Shown here one piece after another: positions 1 to 12,200 of a stretch of 64,000 nucleotides of DNA. How positions within the stretch are numbered: position 1 is the first letter of the stretch; each line of letters starts with the position of its first letter. Source of the stretch: Onchocerca volvulus (taxonomy: Eukaryota > Nematoda > Chromadorea > Rhabditida > Onchocercidae). Where the stretch lies: NCBI GenBank assembly GCA_000499405.2, contig HG738141.1, positions 974,642 through 1,038,641 of the forward strand, in the 5' to 3' direction. The notes below the pieces were generated by a model that saw only the letters and a list, made by a program, of their open reading frames with translations, made no database searches and was not told the DNA's origin. The position numbers were made by a program, and so were the translations under genes.

Positions 1-549
1 AACGTCCACAACAAGTCTGAATGGAAGAGAGTTGAATTCCAAGCAGGCATTGTTAGCGCATTCGAAATTGAAAGAATTAACGCACAATTAAAAATATTAG
101 CTCAAAAACACAAAATAATTAACTCAAATACTGACCTACCAAAACCAGAGTCTCTTTGGACAGAACTAGATCAACAAGGAGAAGAACTAATTGAACAATT
201 TGCCGCACAAATTGAAAAAACTACTGAAACAATAGAAGAAGAACTAGCGCACATAATAGCTCATTGGAGATTCATCATTATTAGTTTAGTTAGTTCTGTA
301 ATTTTAATTATGATTCTTGTTGTAGGACTAAAATTTAAGTTAATTCGTTTCATTTTCCATTTTTTGTGTAACAAAAATCAAAAACATATGGAATCCATTT
401 CTATGAGAATTTACCAGATTCCTTTAAGTGGAAAAGGAAATCTAAATTCTTATGATCGGCAAATCGCCTTATCCTACAATCCAATTATTCACTCCTTGAA
501 CTCATCTAACCCTCTCTCTCCGGAATGTCGCGAAAATCGCGAATACTAA
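1..549 (+). CDS. C-terminal part of an LTR-retroelement envelope-like protein (partial)
   Basis: The frame is open from the first base to a TAA at 547-549, so the 5' part lies outside the window. It encodes about 182 residues. Residues 1-90 are charged and helix-prone, with a heptad-like pattern. They are followed by one strong hydrophobic segment (about residues 95-117) and a roughly 65-residue basic, Ser-rich cytoplasmic-type tail. Helical stalk, membrane anchor and short tail is the layout of the membrane-proximal end of Env-like proteins carried by some nematode BEL/Pao and Gypsy elements; that family link is inferred. The segment just downstream has LTR-like signals, which supports a mobile-element origin. 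Codon use is richer in C and G than the surrounding DNA. It could instead be an unrelated single-pass membrane protein. No catalytic motif is visible in this fragment. Confidence 0.5.
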   Translation, partial: NVHNKSEWKRVEFQAGIVSAFEIERINAQLKILAQKHKIINSNTDLPKPESLWTELDQQGEELIEQFAAQIEKTTETIEEELAHIIAHWRFIIISLVSSVILIMILVVGLKFKLIRFIFHFLCNKNQKHMESISMRIYQIPLSGKGNLNSYDRQIALSYNPIIHSLNSSNPLSPECRENREY

Positions 550-559
550 ATAAAAATCA

Positions 560-1290
560 AAGCCTTTTCCATATGTTTATTTTGAAAAACTATAAAATAT
601 AAGATAATTATAAAATTATAGTTAGTTATAAAATTATATTTGTAAGAATTTTCTAGAAAATGTGGTTCATTTTAATTTTTAACACTTTTACCATGACGAA
701 AGTGTAGTCTGTTATCTAATTTGTAATCAGTTAACATGTTAAAAGTTAAATCCATTATCTAACTTATAATCATTTAACATGTCGAATCATGCTTATCGGA
801 ATGCTGTAAGAAAAAAATGTATTATATTTTCTAACAGCTTAAAAAAATTGTAATCCATCCTTTATCATTTAACATATCTATGTACTAAAGGAATTTTCTC
901 ATGAAATAATTTTGTAATAGCTCTAAAAAATTGTAATTCTGTTTAATCACTCCCACTTCTTATCACTATATAAGCTAGCTATATTGCTCACAAATTCAGT
1001 CTTCAGTCTTCAGTCTTCAGCCTTCACACTTCTTCATTCTTCTTCTTCGTCAACATTCTTCGACGCTCCAATCTTCAAACTTCATCCGCTTCTGCGACTC
1101 GACGATTCAACTTTTTTATCTTTTAATCGTTTTTATTTATTCTTATAGTCATTCTCGCGTTTGTAAATAAAATATACTATTACTACTTCGTGTTACACTA
1201 GTGCGCCCAAAATATTAGTCTGCGTTATCTTAGGTCGCTCCATACTAGATCTTCCAACGCACCCACACAAATTACCGCCACAACAAAAAA
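560..1290 (+). mobile_element. Probable 3' LTR of the element ending at 549 (limits approximate)
   Basis: Signals appear in the order expected of an LTR. There are imperfect direct repeats at about 711-738 and 755-782. A TATA-like CTATATAAG lies at about 966, followed by a CT-rich stretch with repeated CTTCAGT units at 1000-1020, which would be the U3/R boundary. A polyadenylation signal AATAAAA lies at about 1167, and a relatively GC-rich segment runs to about 1290. A possible start is the TG at 703, and a possible end is the TTACA at 1193-1197 or a later ACA. Only one copy is in the window, so the ends and any target-site duplication cannot be fixed. Confidence 0.45.
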
Positions 1291-1299
1291 TTTCTACCA

Positions 1300-4040
1300 C
1301 AATAATTTCTTCAAATCTCTTTCTCCTTTTTCCCTTCACGTTCCTTCATTAATTAAAAATTCAAAATAATTATCAGTTTAAAATAATTTTAAAACAATTC
1401 AGCTTACGAAATGCTATTACCAATATTCTCAGCATGATCAATCGCATAAATTTGCATTTCTGAGAAAGATAAAGAAATAGTTTAATCAATAATCATTTAA
1501 TTTGTTATGACGAAGAGGTGGTGATAATGAAGATGAAGATAATTATCATGCACGAATGAAAAAAGCAATTATAACAATCGCAAAATTTACGAAAAATTTT
1601 TTTTTAAAATAAATTTATACAATATTTTAACTTATCTTTTTCAGTTACACTTGTTGCTAACTGAAAGTTAATTAAAACCTGAAAATGATATTAATTAATT
1701 GGATTAATTAAGATTAATGGATTACTGTTGTTTTTGTTGCTATATCCAGATAATAGTGAATTTTAAATTTTAAACTTTAAACTCTCATTTAAATTTTAAG
1801 AATTGCAAAAATGGAAATTTCATTCTAATTTATTTCCTATAAATGAAGCATGTTATTAAAGCGATTCGTTTTTCATTTCGATTCAGTTACCAATATCATC
1901 AGTTCATAAGAAAAGTTTAATTACCTAAAATCTATAAACTAAATATTTACTTTGCATTGATATTTAATCGATTTATTTAAACTAGAAATTTGTTATGCCT
2001 ATTTTAATTGGTGGCTTTGTCTTATTATTTTATTCGTTTTTTGGCAGTTCACAATGGCCATTTTTTTTTCGTCATTTCGAAAATCATATCCAGTTTCGAA
2101 GTGGAAAATTCCTTCAAGATTTAGAGTTTTATTTCAAGTTTTTCCAACAGTTAACAAATCATTGTTATCATCGGAAATCAATAGAAAAAAAGGAAAGCTG
2201 TAATTTAAGAATGAAATTTAAGAATTTTACTCGAAATGTTATAATAAATGGATTATCTATTAAAAATTCTCGTACTTGCAATCATTATTTCTCCTTTTCT
2301 TGGTTAACTTCCTTTCTTTGTTTATCTACAAGTTATCGCGGATAAATTAATCAATTTCTGAATTTAGGTTAAGCTAATTTTTCATGTGGAAATAAACAAC
2401 GAAATATGGGAAAGTTAAAAATAAACATTTTATTTGAATTCTATCAAGAGATATAATTCCAAAAACAAATGATTTAGAAGTTTGAAAAAATAAATGAAAT
2501 AAATACATAATTAAATAATGCTAATAGTTGGTATAAGCATTAATATTATAAAAATACATAGATTGCTTTTATTTCTAATAATGTACGGTAGAATTTTTTA
2601 TCGAAAGTTGACAAAGAATAATTAATAAATTTATCAAATTATATTCCAATTTTTCAATTATGCACGTTTTCATACAATATTTATTTAATCACCTAAAAAA
2701 AGATGAATAAAATATGATTGCAAACTTTTTATTAGCATGCTAAGCAAATTTGCAATGAAATGTTTGAAATAAAATGTCTGATTTGCAATGAAATATTTGC
2801 ATATTTATTGTACATGAAAAGAAAATTGATTGAATGATTGCTCAATGAAATTTTTAATTGAAAATTTTTTATTGTATTTATTAAATCCAATTTCTTTCAA
2901 ATTCCTTTCAAAAAAAAAAACTCCACATTTCATCATTTTAATCGTCATAATCGTTTCAAACTTTGTAACTGTTAGTTTTGTTTTTTAAGTTTTGATTAAC
3001 ATTATAAAATATCAAAAAATATGTAGTGATTAGTATGTATAGCAATTATCATTTTATTTCATTTGTTTTAACTATTTCATTTCATTTTGTTAAATTTTCA
3101 TTTCTTTTTTTTTTTGCTCAAACGTAAATTTGGCTTATGTAATGATTGTCATCAGAGAAGAAATTTTCTTGCATAATTACTTCAGATTAACAAGAATTTG
3201 ATTAGTTAGTTATTTTTTCAATTTAAAATTAAATAATTAAAATAAAAATTTAACGATGAGAACGGAAATTGATGACGAGAAAAATTAAATGAAATAAGTG
3301 TAATTATAATATTAGAAAATTATATACAATGGAAGAAAATAAAATTTTAGTATAAAAAGATTGAATGAATAATTAATTTATGCAATTTGTGTTTTGATTT
3401 GTTTTATTTAATTAATTTTTTTTCTCGCTCACTTTGTTTCGTATTTCTTTTTCCAATAAAATTTTTATTTTGTTCGTTTGTTTTCGTTATTAATTTTTTT
3501 TTTTTAATTGTTTGTTTGTTTACTTTTTTCTCTCTCAATCAATTTGTTTTAAACTTGAATAGATTTCTCTTAATGATTAATTATTCAAATATTAAATATG
3601 CTTGAATCTTTAAATATCGATAAGTAGATTCTGATTAATGGAAATTAAATTGATTCATTAATTGTGTATTATGAATAATCTTTGTATACAAACATGTATT
3701 AGATGAAAACATAATTATTATTGAGTATTAGCTTTATCTTTAATATTTGCATTAAGAATAGTAATAGTTAGAGAAGAATAACAAAAAATGAATAATATTT
3801 TGAACAATATCTATAGAATTAATTTATTCAAATTACTGGAAAAAAAAAGGAAAATGTGAAATCAATCAATATTAGATCAGTAATGTTCAATCATTCCCAT
3901 CGTTTTATTATATATTTGGTGAAACAATTCTGATTACTTTACTTTACAATCAGTGTTCCGGTGATTGCTAATTTGAAATTTCAATTCTTTAGAAACCTCG
4001 TTTGAAATCTCGAGAAAATTTGAAATCTGTCTGTAATCTC
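1300..4040. other. Intergenic AT-rich DNA, nothing recognised
   Basis: No exon chain with consistent splice phases was found on either strand. The open frames at 1995-2345 and 3387-3605 (+) are T-rich, low-complexity translations of Phe, Leu, Ser and Asn with no domain signature. Several poly-A and poly-T runs are present. Confidence 0.5.
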
Positions 4041-4050
4041 AGTTGACAAT

Positions 4051-4360
4051 AACATAGTTCTGATAGTATCGGTAATCATAGTTTGTATGATTCCATAATC
4101 TTAAAATAGCACAATTTTAGTAATATTAATTTGCTAATTCTGATTCTTCAATTTAGAGCTGCATAATTCTGGTAATATTGTTTGGCAATTCTACGATTCT
4201 CCAATTTTAATTTAAATAAACATAATTCAGGTTACCAACTATATGACTTTGAAATCTTAATTTACAAAAGCATAATTTTAGCAAAAGTGATTTGCAGCTA
4301 AAAAATTATCCTATAATTTTGTTTATAATAGCACAAATTTTGTTAATACTGATTGTGCAG
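4051..4360. repeat. Degenerate tandem array, about 56-bp period, six units
   Basis: Diverged units begin near 4051, 4110, 4162, 4221, 4271 and 4332, giving spacings of 59, 52, 59, 50 and 61. Most open with a version of CATAATTCTGGTAATA or CACAATTTTAGTAATA and continue with TTTGC and a T-rich half. The similarity is visible by eye but is low between neighbours, so this is an old minisatellite. Earlier, weaker units may extend upstream to about 3930. Confidence 0.5.
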
Positions 4361-5599
4361 CATTTTGCCAAGTGCGATAATGTGAAAATTGATTTTTTTT
4401 TTTTTATTTTTCAATTTATTCCTTTTTTTTTATTTTAATTATTATAATTCCCTCAAATATATGCAAGTTCCTTCATTTTAAAAATAATTTTCGATGTCAA
4501 TAGACGAATTGATAAATTTGATTTATTCGTCATATTTATTTTACACAATAATACATTACAATTTATTATGTTATTATTCTTTTTATATTTTCATTCTTTT
4601 CATTTTTCTATAATGATTTGCAAAGAATTAATTAATTGTAGTAATTTCTGGCATACCAGAATTATTACCCATAAATTCCATTCAATCAATACCAAGACAA
4701 TCAATTGTTGATATTTGAATTTTACTATTTAAAAAATTGGAATTTACAATGTTTTTTACATCTTTGATTTGTGCTAATTACTGATATTCAAAACTTTAAC
4801 AAATTAATGATCCATTAAATTAGCCAAAAATTGTCTACATTGATCGTAATGTATAGTTAGAAAAAAATCATAGTAATACACAAATGAAATGAAATTTTTG
4901 TAATCTGGCAACAAATTAATCATTATGGAGGCAATAAGATTAATTAATGAGAAAAATTCGCTTCAGTTCGTGAAATTTCATCTGCTAATAGGATATTTGA
5001 AGGATTAATGTTCTTCAACAACTATAGTAGATTTGCTCATTTTCAAAAACATAATTTTCTTTTCTTAAGTGCAAAAAAAGAAAAGATTTATGATAGATTT
5101 GAATAATTTTTAGCTTTTTTTTGTAATCTGAGATGAAATTTTTTCACATCATAGCGAAAAATTAATTAAGTAATTAATTTAAAAAAGTATATTTTTCCCA
5201 TGAAATCAGTATTTTGTGGAAAAAAAGGAAATTATAATACAAAGGTATTTGTTTTTATTAAGAAAAATTATAGAACATTGCCGATAAGAAGACTAGAAAA
5301 TGGCAATTTTATATAAATCTTAGCAACTTATCATCGATTAATTGATCAAAGAACACATGCGACATTCCTAAAAGTTTAGAGAAAGTTTTATAATAGATAG
5401 AAATTATGGGAAAAGTTGTAAAATATTCCCAAATAAAAAAATGAAATTATAGATAAGTTTTATAAATGTATTCTAGTAAAAACTTTATGATCAGAAAACG
5501 AAAAAATGAAATTGACATTTGTGGAAATCATTCGAATCGAATGGAATTGGAGGAATAATAGGAAAAAAATGAAAAAAAGTTACTGAAAAAGAAAAAATT

Positions 5600-7430
5600 G
5601 AATATCGGATATTTTAAATGAATAATGCGAATCATCTGTTTTAGTACTGATGTTATTAAGAAAATGAAATCTTCGGATTTACTCATCAACAAACAGACGA
5701 GAAGGATTGAAATCCATCAAATATACGAGAAGAATCGAAACACCGTAATTAAACAAATGAAATATTCGGATTTATTCAACATCAAACAGACGACAAGTTT
5801 CAAACCGACGTGGAGAATCAAAATTCATCAAATACAGGAAAAGAATAGAAATATCGTGATTGAACAAATGAAATATTCGAATTTATTGATTGTCAAGCAG
5901 ACGAGAACGATCGAAACTAAACAATCATATGAAATTCAATCAATAAAAAAGTAGAAGATCAATTGAAAGGAGAGTGATAACAAATTAAAGAATTTATTCA
6001 ATTTGGTTTTATGCATAATAATTTTATCGAAGAATACAATTGAAAAGGTATGCATAATAATGTTTTCTGATCAAAAATATTCATATAACAAAAAAAAAAA
6101 ACTAATTAAATCCAAAGTCCATAAGATTATAAGTTAAGTTGAAGAAAATTGATTTTTTGAAAAATTGATTTTTAGAAAATTGATTTTTCACATTAATGTG
6201 GAAAATAAATAAATAAAACGAAAGAAGGTAAAGAAAAAGGAAGCGATTTTTTTTTAGTACATATCGATGTTCCGACAAAAAGTCTAAAAAACCTTGCAAG
6301 TGTCGGAATAGTTCAAAAGATTATTGTAGCTACAAAATTTATTATTGCAAGAAATTCATCATATGAACAAAAAATTTCAGGTATCAAATTAAGGATATCA
6401 AAATCAAAGGCATCAGGTATACAGAATAAGAGAGAATTGATAAATTTTGATATAAAATAATCAGAAAAATATTACCGTCAAAAGTATAAAACTGAGCCAA
6501 AAATTAACATGGAAGCTATCATTAGGTCAATGATTTAATCCGAAAATTGCTTCAATCGGAAAATCTAAATTTATGGGTTTGCTAAAAAGAACTAGACATA
6601 TTATTGATCGGAAAAGATATTCTCGAGAATCGACGAAAAATCACATCCAATTTTTATCATTTCATTTTCTGAAATCTTCAATAGGATTTGTACTGGCAAA
6701 GAAAAATTTTATGAAGATGGATGCAGAAATCTGATGTAATGAGCGAAGGAAAGAGAAATTTCAATTTTGGAAATGATAAGAATCAATCTTCAAGATGAGG
6801 ATTTTAATGAAATATCTAAACATTTCAAGAAAAATGCTCATGGAAAACTATCATATAACAATTAAAAAGCAATCTTGGATTGGTATTTTGTAAGTTGTGA
6901 ATTAATTCATCAAGAATCTCAGTTATTTCAAGCAGATGAGGTTTGAAAAACGAGTTAAAATGGAATCATAGAAGTTAAAAGAACGAAAAGTATGTTTTAT
7001 TACCTTTCTATGTTAAATCATCAAAAAACAACTATCAAAAGTATGAATTATATTCCATTTCAGAACAAAAATTGGATATAATGGAAGTTTCAGCAATGAA
7101 GCAATTTGGAAGAGAATTCTTTAAAATTTAATAAAAAATTTCGTTACGTTTGTGATAGCGACAATGAAAGCAAAAAATATTGATATGGAAAGTTGTAAAG
7201 AATCAGGAAAGAAATTTAAGTGAAATGAGAAATTAGTGAAATTTTGATTTGAAATTTCAGATTTGAAGCCAAAAAATCTTATTGAATTTGAATGATTCGG
7301 AAAACAAAGAAATTTAGAGATTAAAGACTTGAAGGTAATTTCATATCTTATCCAAAATACGAAAAATAAAAAATATGATAAGTAAAGATTTGCCGATAAC
7401 TATATAGAAAAGTGAAGGTAGATGGTGTCC
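5600..7430 (+). pseudogene. Possible decayed coding sequence, unidentified
   Basis: The + strand is purine-rich and contains short protein-like stretches broken by stops and frame changes. One lies at about 6600-6740, just after a TTTTCTGAAATCTTC segment. Another lies at about 6795-6850 and encodes a DEDFNEISKHF-like run. A third lies at about 7062-7130 after an acceptor-like TTTCAG. No family could be recognised and no intact frame exceeds the repeat-bearing one at its 5' end. Biased base composition alone could also produce this, so confidence is low. Confidence 0.2.
5662..5945 (+). repeat. Tandem repeat of 93 bp, three copies, kept in one reading frame
   Basis: Three copies begin with AAATGAAAT at 5662, 5755 and 5866. 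The first interval is 93 bp. The second is 111 bp because it contains an 18-bp insertion, so both intervals are multiples of three. The open frame 5625-5954 (+) translates each copy as a related 31-residue unit containing an MK-S-DL-KQT core and a later EKNRN-VI. Lys, Asn, Ile and Gln dominate. This is either a remnant of a repeat protein or a minisatellite that happens to be open. Confidence 0.55.
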
Positions 7431-7439
7431 TACTTAATT

Positions 7440-9290
7440 TCAGAATATAGAAATTGAGTTTATAAATTTTTGATATATTAATTTATAGTAAAAATTTATA
7501 ATTATACCAAATCGAAATAGCAAAATTAATAAATAAATTAGTGTTAATAAATAAAAGGAATACATTTATTCTAGTCAACTATATTATAATCAATTAAATT
7601 TTATTAAATTTTATTATCAATTGAACTTTACTAATTTTATGTTAATTAATTATTTATCATTATTATCTTAAATTTCAATAATAATTTTCCCCTGAACATA
7701 TCATATCTAAGAGATACGAAATCAAATCTAACTAGTGAAATAATTCAAGAAAAAGAAACAAAAACTCTTTAACAAACATTTTTTTTTTTATCTTTTCAAA
7801 ATATTAAAAATATAAAACATTAGTCTTTTATAAGTGATGAGAAAAAAAATCAAAAAAAGACAAAGCATTTATATTTTCATTTTAATGGCACATTTTTATT
7901 TAAAAAAATGAAAAAAAAAAGAATAATTAAAATAATTAATGAGGAATTTTGAAAAATATAAACAAGGTTTAGGAAAATTACGTATGGATGTGTTTTGTTG
8001 ATTAGGATAACTATGTGTAAATCAATCATCAGGTAAAACATCAAGTGTTAAGTTCAGTTTATTCTTTAAAAAGAAAAAAAAAAAAAGACAAAAAAACAAG
8101 AATTTTTGTTCGATACTTTTGGAGTCTTCTTTTTGGTTTTAATTAATTAAATACTGCTTTTTCTTGAACTATGTATATATTTATATATTTTTTATTATTT
8201 TTCTTTTTTTGATTTTTCAAAAGGTTTTATTTATGCAATTTTCATTAATTTGCAATTTGCTCATTTATCTTCAGAATATCATCAAAAATATAATTTGAAA
8301 ATTTAAATGACAAAAAGTTAATTTGATAAAATTCATTCCACGAAGTTTTCTTAATCATCCTTTCCAGAAATTTATATCAAAAATCGAAGAAAACTGATAA
8401 AATTAAAAAATTAGTAGAATTTACATCAAAAATTAATAAAATGAATGATAAATTATTTTGGTTATTAATAGTAAGAAATAAAAAAGGATTATTTTTGAAT
8501 CAATAATTCAATAATTTTTTTTTTTTTTTATCCCTTATTGCTAATAACAAAATGAGTTATTTTCACCTTCTAAGCTATCTTTATTCTCCAAATATATTTT
8601 AAATTAATTATATATGATTCATTAATTATGTTTTTCGTTTTTGCATTTTTGTACTTGTCAGTTTTAAAATTGGAAATGTTATTTAATTTTATATTGAAAT
8701 ATAATATGTATTGCTTTTTTGGAAAAAAGTTAAATGAAATTAAACGAAAATAAAATTTAAGTCAATTTTTTTTATCACTTCGAAATAGATCATAAAAAAA
8801 AAAAAATGAAGCAATATAATTAGCATAAAGGTTTCTCAACAAAAATACAAGGTCATGGAGAAGTAAAAGCTTTGGAAGATAGAAAAAGATGATAGTTTAT
8901 CTCAACTGATAATGATAACAATTATCAGTTGAGTGCAATTAATTATTGACGCTGATCTTCTTAAAAAATATATTACAACCATTCTTTGTTCATTTTACAC
9001 TTCAACCAATTCGAATCGAATGAAATGGTTCAATAAATGGGTACTATGATTCATGGGTTAATCAATAATTTAAAAAACAAATCTAAATCGATATTTGAAT
9101 TTCATTTCGTCTTATTTTATGCAATAGTAAGGTCATCTCAAAGTTTTTCATCGTGAGAAAAGAATTTTCGAAGTATTCCTCAAAGCTGAAGTTGTACAAA
9201 AAAAAAAGAGTACTGCTTGCTAAATCTGATACTATTGTAACTTTTTTCTAAATTGTCAAGAAAAAAAACGTTTGATTCTTCTTTCAGATC
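7440..9290. other. AT-rich spacer upstream of the acid phosphatase gene
   Basis: Poly-A and poly-T runs dominate. The only distinct structure is a perfect 13-bp inverted repeat at 8901-8913 and 8921-8933 with a 7-base loop. No coding exon is supported. Confidence 0.45.
8901..8933. other. Perfect 13-bp inverted repeat, 7-base loop
   Basis: Arms CTCAACTGATAAT (8901-8913) and its exact complement (8921-8933) flank GATAACA. It sits about 360 bases upstream of the acid phosphatase start. The loop and both arms contain GATAA, the core bound by the GATA factors that drive nematode intestinal genes, so a regulatory role is possible but only inferred. Confidence 0.5.
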
Positions 9291-9294
9291 ATTT

Positions 9295-12200
9295 ATGCTA
9301 ATTATTCTTGTTTTCCTAATTATTTCTGGTTTTTTTGATGAGAAATGGATAAGTTCAACTGCTTTTTCGAATTTATGGAATGAAACAGAAATCGAAAATC
9401 TCGTCAATTCTTCAACAACACAAGTTTTAGTGGGAAATGAACAAAGATCAAAACCGGAGCTTATCTTTGTTCATGTTGTTAGTATCTTTTTCTTCTTAAT
9501 CTTTTCCGAAAATAAAACTTTTATTTATACTGATTTCTACTAATCGATTTGTATACTATAAGAATTAACACAAAAATCAATAATTTATATCTTCATGTGT
9601 TACAGTTGTGGAGACATGGTGATCGAGGACCAATGAAATTATATCCCAATGATCCAAACAAGGAATCAATGTGGCCTAATGGATTAGGTGAACTTACCGA
9701 GGTTAATTTAAATGGTACTTTGGTAAGAAAATGCTAATAAATAGTTTCAGCATTCGAAATTTCTGGAAATTTTCGTGATATTTTAAGATGAAATTTGATT
9801 TTGTTCGGCAAATTCTTCTCCTTCCTTGCAGATTGGTATGCAACAATTATTTAAAGTTGGAAAATCTTTCTACGAACGATATATCAATCGTATACCACCA
9901 TTCTTGTCAAAAAATTACAATAATCGAGAGGTGCAAATTTATCAAACTTTTTGTCCAAATAAAAAAAAGGGAAGGAAATCAATATTTTACATTTTTATTA
10001 AATATTAATTTAAGTGTATATTATATTAATGGGAAGAAAAAAATCAATAATTTATATTCCCCAATGTAAAATTTTTCTGTACATTTAAAAGAAAATCAAA
10101 AATTCCTCATTTTATATTTTAATTTAATGATTTTGATCAAATTTATTACAGATATATATTCGAAGCACGGATGTTAATAGAACTATTACAAGTGCAATGG
10201 CAGTTTTAGCCGGAATGTTCCGGAACGGAATTGCCGGAAAAGATTATCCGAAAGAAAGCAATGAAATAAATTGGCCTCGTGGTTGGATACCGATTCCGGT
10301 TCATACGGTAGAACTGAAACATGATCATGTTTGTATTTCAATTTTTTCCCATAATAGAAGAAAGTAGAATAGAAGTAGGAGAGAATTGATAAATTGAAAG
10401 AAATAAATTTATGCTGCGAGATTCGCAAGCCATTTGCGATGAATTTGCATTATATTGCATGCTGCCATGTTCGACATCTCTAGTATGTTAAATTATTTGC
10501 GTATTAGCCAATATAGAATATTTTCCGTGAAATGCGAATTATGAATTATGAATTAATATTATACCTATTTTACGGGATAAAAAAAATTAAAATTAAAGTA
10601 AATTTTAATAATTAATCAATAATATATGAAATTTACTATTTTATACAGATAGGTTATCCATTTCATCAATGCAAACGAGCAGAACTCCTTGAGAAGGAAG
10701 CATTTCAAAGCAATAATTTCCGTAAAATAACAGCAATGCATCAGGTAAATTATTCTTTGATATGTGATAAAAACGGATACAGAAGAGAGAACGCTGGAGA
10801 GAGATATTAAGAAATGATAACAATTGATTACCTTATCTTTAGTGGTACTGTAATAATTAAATTCAAATTTTAAAATTTTATGATGGTGAAAAATTTTTTT
10901 TTTTTTAGCTATCAATATTTCAATCCATTCCTTTCTTCACTTCAAAATCTTTTTTCGATGTTTCTTTTTTTAGCTTTTGCTCTTTTTTCTCCATTGTTTA
11001 TGTAATTATTTAATTAATTTTCGGAATTAAAATTTATGAATCATAATTTTTTGCATATTTTTTACTTTGTTTATTAATCTGAATTTTCAAGCTATTAAAA
11101 TTAAGGAACTATTAAAATACTTATCGAACATGACAGGCTATAAAGATCTTCAATTGAATGAACGTTTCAATTCCATTTTGGATACGTTAACTATTGAAGT
11201 AAGTGACAAATTGATGATCAATTAACTAAATTAATCCTTTTTAATCTTTCATTATGGAAAAAAGATTTTTAAAAAATTAATTTTTCCAAATTTTTTAGAA
11301 AGTTTTAATTTTTTTAAATTTTTTGTTATAATATTTAAATTTGATTAGGAAAATATTACTGTATCATTTTTGTATTACTATGAATATCATTTTCATGTTT
11401 TATAAGCGAAAGATGATTTTTTGTTTTTTAGTTATATTGTTATTATTATTATTATTGTTGCTAAGATAACTATAAATTTATTCCATATTCCATTTTTGAT
11501 CATGATAATTGTAGCGTTTCCATAATTTGAAAGTGCCGGAATGGTTTACGGAAAAGGTTGAAAAAGAAATGCGATTTTTACGTGCAGAAATACGAAAAAA
11601 CCGGTAAATATGAGAAATTAATTATTTGTTATTAATTAATTATTTGTCATTTTTTAACAGTTTGCTTCATACCGTATTTCATATATATTACCAAAATTGC
11701 TGGATGGAATTTTAATTTTGAACAACTACATATTGTTGGAATATGGAATTTAATCTTTTCGTTCAAAATTTAAACTTTTTGAAACAAAAATTTCATTGCA
11801 GTTTACATTATTAGCCTTAGATTTAACAATTGTAAGTGCAGTTTGTTTGCAATCTATTTTAAAATTTGAAATTTAAAATTAATTGAAGATATGGAAATGC
11901 AAAATACTTCGGTTCAAGCGGTAGACTAATTCGATTACGTGGAGGTGCAATATTGAATGCTATCATTGATAAGTTACGGCAAAAATGGAAATGCTTGAAC
12001 AATGATAGTACCGAATGTGTCTCGTACAAAAATATCAAATTCTATGGATTATCTGCCGTATATTTAAAATTCAATAATACTTTGTTTTAAAATTTCATTT
12101 AAATTTAAAATAATGGAGTTTGAAATCTGATCTAAATTTAGAATTTTTTTTTTACTGAAGCTTGCATTTTGATCGAAATTTTGATGGCAAAATTTTAATT

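Noticed and set aside
1995..2345. 116-codon open frame on the + strand
   Set aside because: Low-complexity Phe/Ser/Asn-rich translation, no domain, no flanking exon in phase; expected by chance in such AT-rich DNA.
3387..3605. Hydrophobic 72-codon frame resembling a membrane protein
   Set aside because: The hydrophobicity comes from T-rich sequence (Phe and Leu codons); no conserved motif.
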